NCBI GenBank assembly: GCA_016927095.1
Contig: JAFGNI010000201.1
Location: 1 to 13,240 of the forward strand
DNA: 13,240 bases
Direction of reading: 5' to 3'
DNA from: Anaerolineae bacterium
GTDB taxonomy: Bacteria > Chloroflexota > Anaerolineae > B4-G1 > SLSP01
Below the pieces are notes generated by a model. It was given only the letters and a program-made list of their open reading frames with translations, had not been told where the DNA came from and ran no database searches. Below, piece by piece: positions 1 through 6,722 of this stretch. Positions within the stretch are counted from its first letter, which is position 1; the number at the start of each line of letters is the position of its first letter. The translations under genes were made by a program, and so were the position numbers.

Positions 1-227
1 GGTCGTGTGCCCCGGTTCCACGTGGGTGGAGGCCGGCACATCCAGTTGAGTTCGGGAATGCCTCGCCCCTACGGATCGGTCTGCCGTTATGTCCAGGACT
101 GATGCGCGGGCATGGGCAATATGTGGTGTGCCCGCTGACAGCCTGGTTATTGCCCCACAGGTGAAACACACCCAGCGCGACAGCGATCGACTATGGCCTC
201 ATCCCGTGCCCGCGTGAGTACACGAGG

Positions 228-932
228 TCATCCTCTGTCTAGGTCGTGCCGGATTTGCTCAAAGACCTGATCGAACATCGCCAACGTCAGCCGTCCGGTC
301 TGCGTGTTCTGCCGGCTCGGGTGGTACGACGCGACAATTGTCGGGCCGGTGTCCACTGACAGCGTAAGGTCGTGGGAGAACTTGGCCTTGGGTGCAGGCC
401 TGCCGGTGTCTGCCAGGAAGCGCAGATAGCCCTTGAGGGCGACCTGACCGAGGGCCAAGACGACCTCGAGGTTGCGGAGCAGGGCGATCTCGCGCGCCAG
501 GAACGAGCGGCAGTTGTCCAACTCCTGGGCGGTGGGGCGGTTCTGCGGCGGTACGCAGCGTCCCACCGCGGTGATGAAGACGTCGTCCAGCTGCAGCCCG
601 TCGCCGCGGTACTCGCTGGTCGGCTGGTTGGCGAAGCCTGTACGGTAGAGCGCGCCAAAGAGCGTCTCGCCGGAGCTGTCCCCGGTGAACATGCGCCCGG
701 TCCGGTTGCTTCCGTGCGCACCCGGCGCGAGGCCGAGGATGAGCAGGCGTGCGCTTCGATCACCGAAGCCCGGAACCGGCTTGCCCCAATACACCCAATC
801 CTCGTAGGCGCGGCGCTTGGTCGCCGCGACCTCCTCCCGCCACGCGACCAAGCGGGGACACCGCCGGCATGTGATGATGTCCCCCTCTAGCCGGTCCCAG
901 TTGTCATCCTCGGGGATCGTGATCTCAGCCAT
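228..932 (-). CDS. Family 5 (UDGb-type) uracil-DNA glycosylase with iron-sulfur cluster
   Basis: Predicted to excise uracil, and probably other deaminated bases, from DNA at the start of base excision repair. The 234-residue length is normal for the family. Four cysteines, C22 and C25 (CxxC) plus C126 and C141, sit where the UDG family 4/5 [4Fe-4S] ligands are expected. Motif A at residues 67-80 begins GLAPGAHGSNRTGR and is the family 5 form, which lacks the polar Asp/Asn water activator of families 1-4. The second catalytic motif is SYHPS at 202-206 followed by TGRLT. The start ATG has AGGAG 3 nt upstream and lies 9 nt after the metallopeptidase stop, so the two genes are probably co-transcribed. 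The TGA stop is at 228-230. Family assignment is strong; substrate range is inferred from the family. Confidence 0.95.
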   Translation of the reverse strand: MAEITIPEDDNWDRLEGDIITCRRCPRLVAWREEVAATKRRAYEDWVYWGKPVPGFGDRSARLLILGLAPGAHGSNRTGRMFTGDSSGETLFGALYRTGFANQPTSEYRGDGLQLDDVFITAVGRCVPPQNRPTAQELDNCRSFLAREIALLRNLEVVLALGQVALKGYLRFLADTGRPAPKAKFSHDLTLSVDTGPTIVASYHPSRQNTQTGRLTLAMFDQVFEQIRHDLDRG

Positions 933-941
933 AAGCTCCTG

Positions 942-2150
942 TCATGCCGATTCCCTGTGCCGAGCACCAAGGAAGGCCTGCGCACGGTCGTAGTCCTTGA
1001 ACGCGCGCTCTCTCTTGCGAAAGGTGGGGGTGTGGGCGTTACGGCGCCCGTTGACCACCTGTGTGCCCAACTCCCGGTGTAATATCTCATGGTAGACGAC
1101 GAACTCAATCACATAAGCCGGTACATCTCTGGCATCCAGGCTCATACTGACCAACACGGTGTCCTGCAGCTGATCATAGTGCCCTAGCTTTCGACGGGTC
1201 GGGCGACGGCTCCAGACTAGCCGGGGACGATCGACCTTGCCCCCGAAGTAGGCCATGTTGACGCGGTCGAAGGCCGCGTCCAGATCGTGGTGTTGTCCCC
1301 GTGCGCTACCTGCCAGCGGTTGGGTCTCGGCTTGTAGAGCTGCCTGCACACCGGTGAAGGCGTCGGTAAGGCTGTGGCCCCTAACAGCCTCCTGTTTCGC
1401 CGGGTCGCCGTCCACGTTCAGGGCCAGGGCCATCAGGTTCTCCAAGACCGGGCTCGGCGCCATGATGAAGCCCTCGTTGATCAGGACCTGGCGCGATGCA
1501 CTTCTCGCTTTCGTGCGATAGAGGGCCGATGTCGCGTAGATCTGGACCTCAAGCTTAGTTCCCGAGAAGCCGTGTCGCCGGCCTGCCTGGTACAGCAACG
1601 ACAATGTCTCGAGGTGGCGCGTCAGGTGTGTGGGGTCACTGAGGAAACTGAGCCACTGGTAACCCCGCTCTGACCGCACCGGCAGCGCTGCAGGCACGCC
1701 GCCTGCATCCTCGCACAGCCCGGCAATCGCTTGGACCTCTGTCTGTAGCGCGCAGGCAAGGTCCTGGACGGTCGGATCATCGGGGGCGTAGGGTCCCGGC
1801 TGTTTGAAAACGAAACTGGAGAGACGGCGGTGGTACCGGTCGCAGGTGGCGATGATCCCGGCTACGCGGATGCTTCCCCGCGGCAGGATGGGCTTCGTCT
1901 GAGGCTTGGGGAGTGCGGAGAGATCCAGATTCTTGAGGTAGGTGTAGGCTCGCTCTGAGGGTCTGGGCAAAGCCATCGGCGTCGTGCCGTGCGCCCGGCA
2001 GATGTTTTCCACCGTGCGCACGGCATTCCGAACTGTCTCACGGAACGCGGCGGCGTCCTCCTCTGGGATGCCGTTGCGCAGCTGGTCACGCACGTCATTC
2101 ATCAGGCTGACCAGGCCACGAATCCGCAGCGTTGCTCGCTTTCCCTCCAT
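942..2150 (-). CDS. SprT-like zinc metallopeptidase with duplicated N-terminal module
   Basis: Predicted zinc-dependent protease or SprT-like protein, 402 residues. The C-terminal domain (about 288-395) has HEILH at 354-358 as the HExxH zinc site and catalytic glutamate, and H373 in NAHTPTF as the likely third ligand, typical of SprT-like domains. The N-terminal half has no domain I recognise, but residues about 47-75 and 142-170 resemble each other: both carry a cysteine, then a small-residue/ALP stretch, then SER-(A/G)-Y and an aromatic-rich end. This suggests a duplicated module of about 90 residues. There is no signal peptide or membrane segment, so it is probably cytoplasmic. It is first in a unit with the uracil-DNA glycosylase. 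Eukaryotic SPRTN degrades DNA-protein crosslinks; a repair role here is only inferred from that parallel and the neighbour. No Shine-Dalgarno precedes the ATG, in keeping with the promoter position. Confidence 0.85.
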   Translation of the reverse strand: MEGKRATLRIRGLVSLMNDVRDQLRNGIPEEDAAAFRETVRNAVRTVENICRAHGTTPMALPRPSERAYTYLKNLDLSALPKPQTKPILPRGSIRVAGIIATCDRYHRRLSSFVFKQPGPYAPDDPTVQDLACALQTEVQAIAGLCEDAGGVPAALPVRSERGYQWLSFLSDPTHLTRHLETLSLLYQAGRRHGFSGTKLEVQIYATSALYRTKARSASRQVLINEGFIMAPSPVLENLMALALNVDGDPAKQEAVRGHSLTDAFTGVQAALQAETQPLAGSARGQHHDLDAAFDRVNMAYFGGKVDRPRLVWSRRPTRRKLGHYDQLQDTVLVSMSLDARDVPAYVIEFVVYHEILHRELGTQVVNGRRNAHTPTFRKRERAFKDYDRAQAFLGARHRESA

Positions 2151-2178
2151 AGGCCGAGTTTAGCACAACCGGCCTATG
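2148..2178. repeat. Perfect 9-bp inverted repeat, operator-like, across the -10 and start codon
   Basis: CATAGGCCG at 2148-2156 and its exact reverse complement CGGCCTATG at 2170-2178 are separated by 13 nt. The arm centres are 22 bp apart, about two helical turns, as expected for a dimeric DNA-binding protein. One arm includes the start codon of the metallopeptidase and the other lies in the -35/-10 spacer, so the -10 element sits between them. A bound protein would block transcription. The regulator is not identifiable from the window. Confidence 0.5.
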
Positions 2179-2184
2179 TCACAA
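2157..2184 (-). promoter_or_regulatory. Probable promoter of the metallopeptidase/glycosylase unit, leaderless
   Basis: Read on the minus strand, TTGTGA (2179-2184) and TAAACT (2157-2162) form plausible -35 and -10 elements with a 16-nt spacer. The -10 ends only 6 nt before the ATG at 2148-2150, so transcription should begin at or next to the start codon. No ribosome-binding site is present. This pattern points to a leaderless mRNA. The match to consensus is moderate. Confidence 0.5.
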
Positions 2185-2226
2185 AACAAGCTCGCCAGTT
2201 GGGTTTGCTTACGCTTAGGGTATGAT

Positions 2227-2243
2227 CCGGCAGTCTCTGCCGG
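2227..2243 (-). terminator. Possible hairpin terminator after the kinase gene
   Basis: CCGGCAG (2227-2233) and CTGCCGG (2237-2243) form a perfect 7-bp stem with a 3-nt loop, starting about 40 nt beyond the stop of the kinase gene on the minus strand. No U-tract follows on that strand, so intrinsic termination is uncertain. It separates the kinase operon from the metallopeptidase promoter. Confidence 0.3.
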
Positions 2244-2282
2244 GAAAAGTGCGTGCCCGCTGTCATTCACTGGCGGCATACC

Positions 2283-2834
2283 TCAGGTGGCTCCTGTCGC
2301 ATGCCTAAGATAGTCGAGCACTCGGGTGGTGGATTCCTCCAGCGTTCTCTCTGTATCGACGACAAGGTGATGCGGCACCTGCAACGGCTCGGCGCACCGC
2401 CTGACGCGGCAGTAGAGCGCTGCATCGCGGTTCTGGGCCGGGTGGCGCTGTTCTCTTTGGTCGCGGCGCAGCCGGGCCAGGGCGGTTGCCTCGTCACAGG
2501 TGCACTCGATGAAGTGAAGGTCTGTCGGGATCGCTTTGGCAGCCTCAGCTATGCTCGTGACCTGGTCATGGTGGGAGAAAGTGCGACCGTCCAGGAAAAC
2601 GATGGTATCCGGCTGTCGTCGTAGCAGGAAGGTCGCAACCTGCAGCAAGATGTCCACGCACAGATCATCCTGCTCGCGGCTGTACTCTATCGTCTCCGGC
2701 GGAAAGAGCGTGGCGCGCACGGTGTCCTTATTGAGGACAACGGCCGCCCTGTTGCCCTGTTGCAGTGCTGCGACGACTGCGCGTGCTACCGTGCTCTTGC
2801 CCGTGCCGGGCAGCCCCGCCATTGCCACCAGCAT
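2283..2834 (-). CDS. P-loop kinase / AAA_33-type ATP-binding protein
   Basis: Small P-loop phosphotransferase of 183 residues, probably phosphorylating a small molecule or nucleic-acid end; the substrate is unknown. Walker A is GLPGTGKS at residues 7-14. D37 in the NKDTVR stretch and D82 in FLDGRTFS fit the acidic positions of AAA_33/zeta-like kinases, and an arginine-rich stretch at about 121-146 may be the lid. The reading frame remains open upstream to 2903, but the start chosen is ATG at 2832-2834 (MLVAMAG), since it places the P-loop near the N-terminus as usual and gives 8 nt spacing from the upstream gene instead of a 61-nt overlap. The Shine-Dalgarno is weak. It is last in the operon with the methyltransferase fusion and nitroreductase, so its substrate may be shared with them. 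Confidence 0.8.
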   Translation of the reverse strand: MLVAMAGLPGTGKSTVARAVVAALQQGNRAAVVLNKDTVRATLFPPETIEYSREQDDLCVDILLQVATFLLRRQPDTIVFLDGRTFSHHDQVTSIAEAAKAIPTDLHFIECTCDEATALARLRRDQREQRHPAQNRDAALYCRVRRCAEPLQVPHHLVVDTERTLEESTTRVLDYLRHATGAT

Positions 2835-2842
2835 CGTTGTGT

Positions 2843-4180
2843 TCAGAGCCAGCCCAGGTCCTGGGCCGCGGCGAGCTGGGTCAGCAGCCCGTTTGCGTCG
2901 CATATCGGCAAGGCGCGAGCGACTTTGTCCAGCCGCCCGCGCCGCAGCTGGGCGAGGACCTCCTCTTCGAGCGTCAGAACGGTGACGGGAACGCCGTCCA
3001 CGTCGCGGGTGTCCCGGGTAGTAGACAGGGAAGGCACCCAGCGACCGCGCCTGCGGCGCTCGAAGTCCGCCATCACCTCGACCGCAACGTCATCTATCTC
3101 AAAACGCCCGAAGTAGGAGCGGATCTCGTCGCTCTCCCGCCACGCGACGGGCACCACGGTTCGCTCCGCGAAGCGCGTCTGGAAGAGATCGGCGCTCGCC
3201 CGGCTCATCTCTAGGTCCAGGTCGTGTACCGCCACGTCGACGCCGTGGAGCGCCAGTGCTGCGCTACCTACGACCCGGTAGTCAATGCCCGCAGCATCTA
3301 GAGCCTGCGCCACGCGTCGGAGGACGGTCCGCCACCTAGGCTTTCTGCAGACCACCAGCAGGTGCTCTACACCGCCGTGGATAGAGGGATCATGGGCGAT
3401 GCGGTAGTTGACGTCGACCCAATGCTCCCATGCCTTCCCATGCAGGGCGTTCACCTTTTCCTCACGGAGGCTGCAGACGCCCTCAACGCCAAGGACCGCC
3501 GTTACCTCCAGGCCGGCTCGCCTGCAAAGAGGGGCCACCTCGGCAGGGTGGGCGAAGTAGGCGACGAAGCCGACTTCGCCGTCCTCGCGGGGCGGCTGAA
3601 CGCCTGTCGTCTCAATGCGGTCGAAGGCGTCCCACTGGCTGATGGCTTCCTCCGGATAGCTCGCAGCCGCATCGATGTGGCCTGCGTAGCGTGCGATGAA
3701 GGCGGCGAAGACCGGCCCATTGGGTCTGACCACCCGTCGTGCTTCCGCCAGGGCCTGCTGCCGGTCGCCGGCGTCGAGGAGGTGATAGAGGGGGCCCATC
3801 AGCAGCACAGCGTCGAAGGCGGCGTCGTCAAAGCAACTCAGGTCGATGGCGGTACCTTCCTTGTAGCCAGCCAACGTCACGCCAGTTTCCGCAGCTTTCT
3901 CACGCGCCATCCCTAACAGCTCAGGCGATAGATCGAATAGGGTGACACTATAGCCCTGTTGGGCCAGAGCAATGGCGTACCGCCCCGGACCACCGCCACA
4001 GTCCAGTACCTGGGCTGGCGCAGGCGGCAGGTGCTCAGCCAGGGCGCGCCAGGTGACGGCAAACTCCGTCCTGTGACGCTCTAGCCGTTGCCATTCGTAG
4101 CTCGGGTTGCTACGGTACAGCGCCTGGACTGCCGAAGTGGCTGCCTCGCGTTCGGTAGGCGCCCTACGACCAGGTGTCAT
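2843..4180 (-). CDS. Class I SAM methyltransferase fused to a nucleotidyltransferase-like domain
   Basis: A two-domain protein of 445 residues, much longer than a usual methyltransferase of about 270. Residues 1-280 are a Rossmann methyltransferase: motif I is VLDCGGGPG at 58-66, the acidic residue after strand 2 is D83, and LYHLL at 131-135 plus a VVRPNG turn follow as in UbiE-like enzymes; the domain ends in the typical HLLVVCRKP. Residues about 285-445 resemble minimal or AbiEii-like nucleotidyltransferases: VVGSAALALHG at 303-312, DLD at 320-322 and a later acidic strand with E368. The reading frame runs through the junction with no stop and no internal ATG. The start ATG overlaps the nitroreductase end by 17 nt, with AGAGGA upstream inside that gene. 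Substrates of both domains are unknown; the second-domain call rests on the motif pattern and is less certain than the first. Confidence 0.8.
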   Translation of the reverse strand: MTPGRRAPTEREAATSAVQALYRSNPSYEWQRLERHRTEFAVTWRALAEHLPPAPAQVLDCGGGPGRYAIALAQQGYSVTLFDLSPELLGMAREKAAETGVTLAGYKEGTAIDLSCFDDAAFDAVLLMGPLYHLLDAGDRQQALAEARRVVRPNGPVFAAFIARYAGHIDAAASYPEEAISQWDAFDRIETTGVQPPREDGEVGFVAYFAHPAEVAPLCRRAGLEVTAVLGVEGVCSLREEKVNALHGKAWEHWVDVNYRIAHDPSIHGGVEHLLVVCRKPRWRTVLRRVAQALDAAGIDYRVVGSAALALHGVDVAVHDLDLEMSRASADLFQTRFAERTVVPVAWRESDEIRSYFGRFEIDDVAVEVMADFERRRRGRWVPSLSTTRDTRDVDGVPVTVLTLEEEVLAQLRRGRLDKVARALPICDANGLLTQLAAAQDLGWL

Positions 4181-4679
4181 ACTTGACGATATCCTCTAGC
4201 GCCTTGCGGCGCTTGATACCCGGACGATCGTCGGGAACACCTAACGGCGTGAAGATAATGGGCTCCACATCCGGCGGCAACGCCAGGACCTCGCTCGCCG
4301 CCTCGGGATCGAAGGCTGCGATCCAGCAGGTTCCGAGGCCCAACGCTGTGGCCGCAAGCACGATGTGGTCCATCACGATGGCAGCGTCAACATCCAGGTA
4401 GCTCTTGCCATCATAGCGTCGTACCCAACCTTCAGCCTCGACGCCGCAGACGCAGAGCACCAGCGGCGCCTCGACGAACCAGTTACGCTCGTAGATACGG
4501 CCAAGTTCGGCCTCTCGTCCCGCGGTTTTGATCACCATCACACGGAAAGGCTGCCGGTTGGCAGCAGTCGGCGCCCATCGGGCAGCTTCCAGGATCTGGT
4601 CGAGCTGCGATGCTTCCACCGGATCGGGCTTATAGGCTCGCACACTGCGCCGGGTCTTGATCAAATCGAAGAACTCCAT
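4164..4679 (-). CDS. Nitroreductase-family FMN oxidoreductase
   Basis: Predicted FMN-dependent, NAD(P)H-using oxidoreductase of 171 residues, cytoplasmic and usually a homodimer. The N-terminus MEFFDLIKTRRSVRAY carries the arginine/serine phosphate-binding residues for FMN (R10, R11, S12, R14). APTAANRQPFR at 37-46 is the family's second flavin contact. ALGLGTCWI at 112-120 and the basic C-terminal RRKALEDIVKYDTW complete the fold signature. The ATG at 4677-4679 is preferred to the GTG one codon upstream because ACCTCC (4686-4691), read as GGAGGT, lies 6 nt from the ATG but only 3 nt from the GTG. It is the first gene of the operon and overlaps the methyltransferase by 17 nt, which suggests translational coupling. 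The substrate cannot be told: nitroaromatics, quinones and enones are all known for the family. Confidence 0.92.
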   Translation of the reverse strand: MEFFDLIKTRRSVRAYKPDPVEASQLDQILEAARWAPTAANRQPFRVMVIKTAGREAELGRIYERNWFVEAPLVLCVCGVEAEGWVRRYDGKSYLDVDAAIVMDHIVLAATALGLGTCWIAAFDPEAASEVLALPPDVEPIIFTPLGVPDDRPGIKRRKALEDIVKYDTWS

Positions 4680-4851
4680 CACGCTACCTCCTCACTGGCT
4701 TACAGAACACTCACACGCTCTCGCGATTGCCGGGATGAAGAAGATTGAGCGGGTATGAAGGGGCTGGATCGCGCGAACAGGCCTATACCTGCTCCGTCCG
4801 CTCTTCGTACGTATTCTGGGGAGACCCCCTGAAATGTCAACCGTCCGGTGC

Positions 4852-4879
4852 TTGACGAAACAAGCCTAAGTCCTACAAT
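4852..4879 (+). promoter_or_regulatory. Sigma70-like promoter for the ABC exporter operon
   Basis: TTGACG (4852-4857) and TACAAT (4874-4879) match five of six consensus bases each and are 16 nt apart. Transcription should begin near 4886, giving a leader of about 32 nt that contains GGAG (4907-4910) 7 nt before the ATG. Just upstream lie a GTCAA/TTGAC inverted pair (4836-4840, 4852-4856) overlapping the -35, and a GGGG-AGA-CCCC hairpin at 4818-4828; either could be a regulatory site. The rest of the divergent gap shows no clear promoter for the nitroreductase operon. Confidence 0.65.
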
Positions 4880-4917
4880 GCCTGGGTACGTGGCGGGAAC
4901 CAACTTGGAGTGTGACA

Positions 4918-6705
4918 ATGACAACGGCTGAGTTCGTTTTGGAGCGGGAGTGGGAGTCCAATCGCGAGAGTGCCGCGAAATGGGTCTTCTCGCACGCCTT
5001 CAGGCACAAGCTGGCGATACTGGGCATGCTGCTGGGCGCTCTGGGGAATGCCCTACTGGCTTCGGCACAGCCGCTGCTGACCGGGCAAGCCTTCGACGCG
5101 ATCGTGCAGGCCACGCCTGACCTCGGTGCGCTGGGAAGGGCTGCGCTGCTTGTAGGTGTGACGCAGATCGTGCGTGGCCTGCTGCTGCAGCTGCTGCGCA
5201 ACCTCTCAGCCGAGACGCTGGGACAACGAATTGAGCGCGATATCCGGGACGAGCTCTATATCGCTCTCATCGGCAAGAGCATGGCCTTCCACGACGCCTA
5301 TCCCACCGGCGATTTGATGGCTCGGGCTACGAACGATGTACGTGAGATCAACTTCATGTTCAACCCCGGCCTCAACCTGGTCATCGGCTCGGCAAACTTC
5401 GTGATCATGCCGCTCTTTGTGGCGCCGTCCATCCATCCGCAATTGATAGTTGCCCCGATTGTCTACTTGCTCTTCTACGGCTACGTGATTTTCAGCTACC
5501 TCCGGGAGCTGCGACCGGCGAGCGAAGCGGTTCGGCGCAACTTCGGCGAGATGAACACGCGGTTGGCGGAGGCAATCGAGGGCATCGAGACCGTAAAGGG
5601 GACGGCCCAGGAGGCCCACGAGATGAGCCGCTTCCGCCGGGCGGTGACGGCGTGGCGCGAGGCCTTTGTGTGGGACCGCGACATCCAGGCGAAGTTCCTC
5701 CCGCGGCTGCTGCTGGCGTTTCTGATCGCGGGTGGCACGTTGCACGCGCTACTGCTCTTCCGCGCCGGCGTGCTCCAGGTAGGCGATGTGGTCGCCTATT
5801 CTGGCATCTTGATGCTCTTCGGCTTCCCGACATGGACAGGGCAGTTCGCCTATCCGCGCGTCGCATCCGGCTTGGCCAGTGCGCGCCGGCTTCTCGAGCT
5901 GATCAAGGCGCGTTCTGAGTTGGGTGAGAACGCAGAGGGTCACGATGCGCTCATCCGCGGCGAGGTCGTCTTCGACGATGTCTCGTTCTGCTACCAGCCG
6001 CCGGAGGAGGGCTGCCGGATTGACGAGGAAGCCGTGGCGCTCGAACACATTTCGTTCAGCGTCTCACCGGGAAAGACGGTCGCGATCGTAGGGCAGACCG
6101 GCTCGGGCAAGTCAACGCTGGCTAAGCTGATCAACCGGACCTATGACGTCGATGAGGGACGGATTCTGGTGGATGGTGTCGATGTGCGCGACTGGAGCCT
6201 CGCGGCGCTCCGTCGACAGATCTCCATCATTGAGCAAGATGTCTTCCTCTTCTCCCGGACCGTCGCCGAGAACATCGCCTTCGGCTACCAGGAGGCCACG
6301 CAGGAGCAGATCGAGGCGGCGGCGAAGGCGGCCCAGGCGCACGACTTCATTCTGGATTTCGCCGATGGCTACGAGACAGTTGTTGGCGAGCGCGGCACAA
6401 CGCTGTCCGGTGGGCAGCGCCAGCGCATCGCGCTCGCCCGGGCCTTTCTCACTGATCCCGGCATTCTGATCATGGATGATGCCACGAGCGCCATCGACAG
6501 CGCGACCGAGGATCGTATCCAGCGCGCCATCGAGCGGGCTGCGGAGAACCGGACGACGTTCTTGATCACGCACCGGCTCTCCCAGATTCGTTGGGCTGAC
6601 CTGATCGTGGTGATGCGTCAGGGCCGTGTGGATGCCATTGGGTCCCACGAGGAGCTATTGCGGACTTCCAGCGCCTACCGTGACATCTTCGCTCGGTATG
6701 ACTGA
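4918..6705 (+). CDS. ABC exporter half-transporter, degenerate-site subunit
   Basis: Type IV ABC exporter subunit of 595 residues: an N-terminal transmembrane domain (about 30-325) and a C-terminal ATPase domain (about 345-590). Walker A is GQTGSGKST at 392-400, the signature LSGGQRQR starts at 496, Walker B is ILIMDD and the switch histidine is H552. The catalytic glutamate after Walker B is replaced by aspartate (D521, in MDDATSAID), the hallmark of the non-hydrolysing site in heterodimeric exporters such as TM287/288. A short insert follows the A-loop region (FCYQ, then about 15 acidic residues). The ATG at 4918 is preferred over a GTG at 4912 since GGAG at 4907-4910 is 7 nt away from it and only 1 nt from the GTG. 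The partner gene begins 17 nt downstream. The exported substrate is unknown. Confidence 0.93.
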   Translation: MTTAEFVLEREWESNRESAAKWVFSHAFRHKLAILGMLLGALGNALLASAQPLLTGQAFDAIVQATPDLGALGRAALLVGVTQIVRGLLLQLLRNLSAETLGQRIERDIRDELYIALIGKSMAFHDAYPTGDLMARATNDVREINFMFNPGLNLVIGSANFVIMPLFVAPSIHPQLIVAPIVYLLFYGYVIFSYLRELRPASEAVRRNFGEMNTRLAEAIEGIETVKGTAQEAHEMSRFRRAVTAWREAFVWDRDIQAKFLPRLLLAFLIAGGTLHALLLFRAGVLQVGDVVAYSGILMLFGFPTWTGQFAYPRVASGLASARRLLELIKARSELGENAEGHDALIRGEVVFDDVSFCYQPPEEGCRIDEEAVALEHISFSVSPGKTVAIVGQTGSGKSTLAKLINRTYDVDEGRILVDGVDVRDWSLAALRRQISIIEQDVFLFSRTVAENIAFGYQEATQEQIEAAAKAAQAHDFILDFADGYETVVGERGTTLSGGQRQRIALARAFLTDPGILIMDDATSAIDSATEDRIQRAIERAAENRTTFLITHRLSQIRWADLIVVMRQGRVDAIGSHEELLRTSSAYRDIFARYD

Positions 6706-6722
6706 CCTGGGTTAGGAGATCT

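Noticed and set aside
100..145. A CGGGCA...TGCCCG inverted pair downstream of the glycosylase gene.
   Set aside because: Six-base arms with a 16-nt loop and no U-tract; too weak to call a terminator.
1..162. An open frame on the plus strand from the left edge to a TGA near 160 (about 53 residues).
   Set aside because: The translation is low in recognisable features, rich in Pro/Gly/Arg/Leu as random GC-rich frames are, and I recognise no family. It is too short to support.
2835..2903. The 23-residue N-terminal extension of the kinase frame (start at 2903).
   Set aside because: It would overlap the methyltransferase fusion by 61 nt and place an Arg/Pro-rich tail before the P-loop; the internal ATG at 2832-2834 fits the family better.
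3362..3916. A 184-residue plus-strand frame opposite the methyltransferase fusion.
   Set aside because: It lies fully within a gene with clear motifs, has no convincing ribosome-binding site, and its composition is that of an antisense shadow.
4702..4760. Short direct repeats of a CTTCAT-CCCG-like motif on the minus strand in the divergent gap.
   Set aside because: Only two imperfect copies about 20 nt apart; within what chance would give, and no promoter elements lie nearby.
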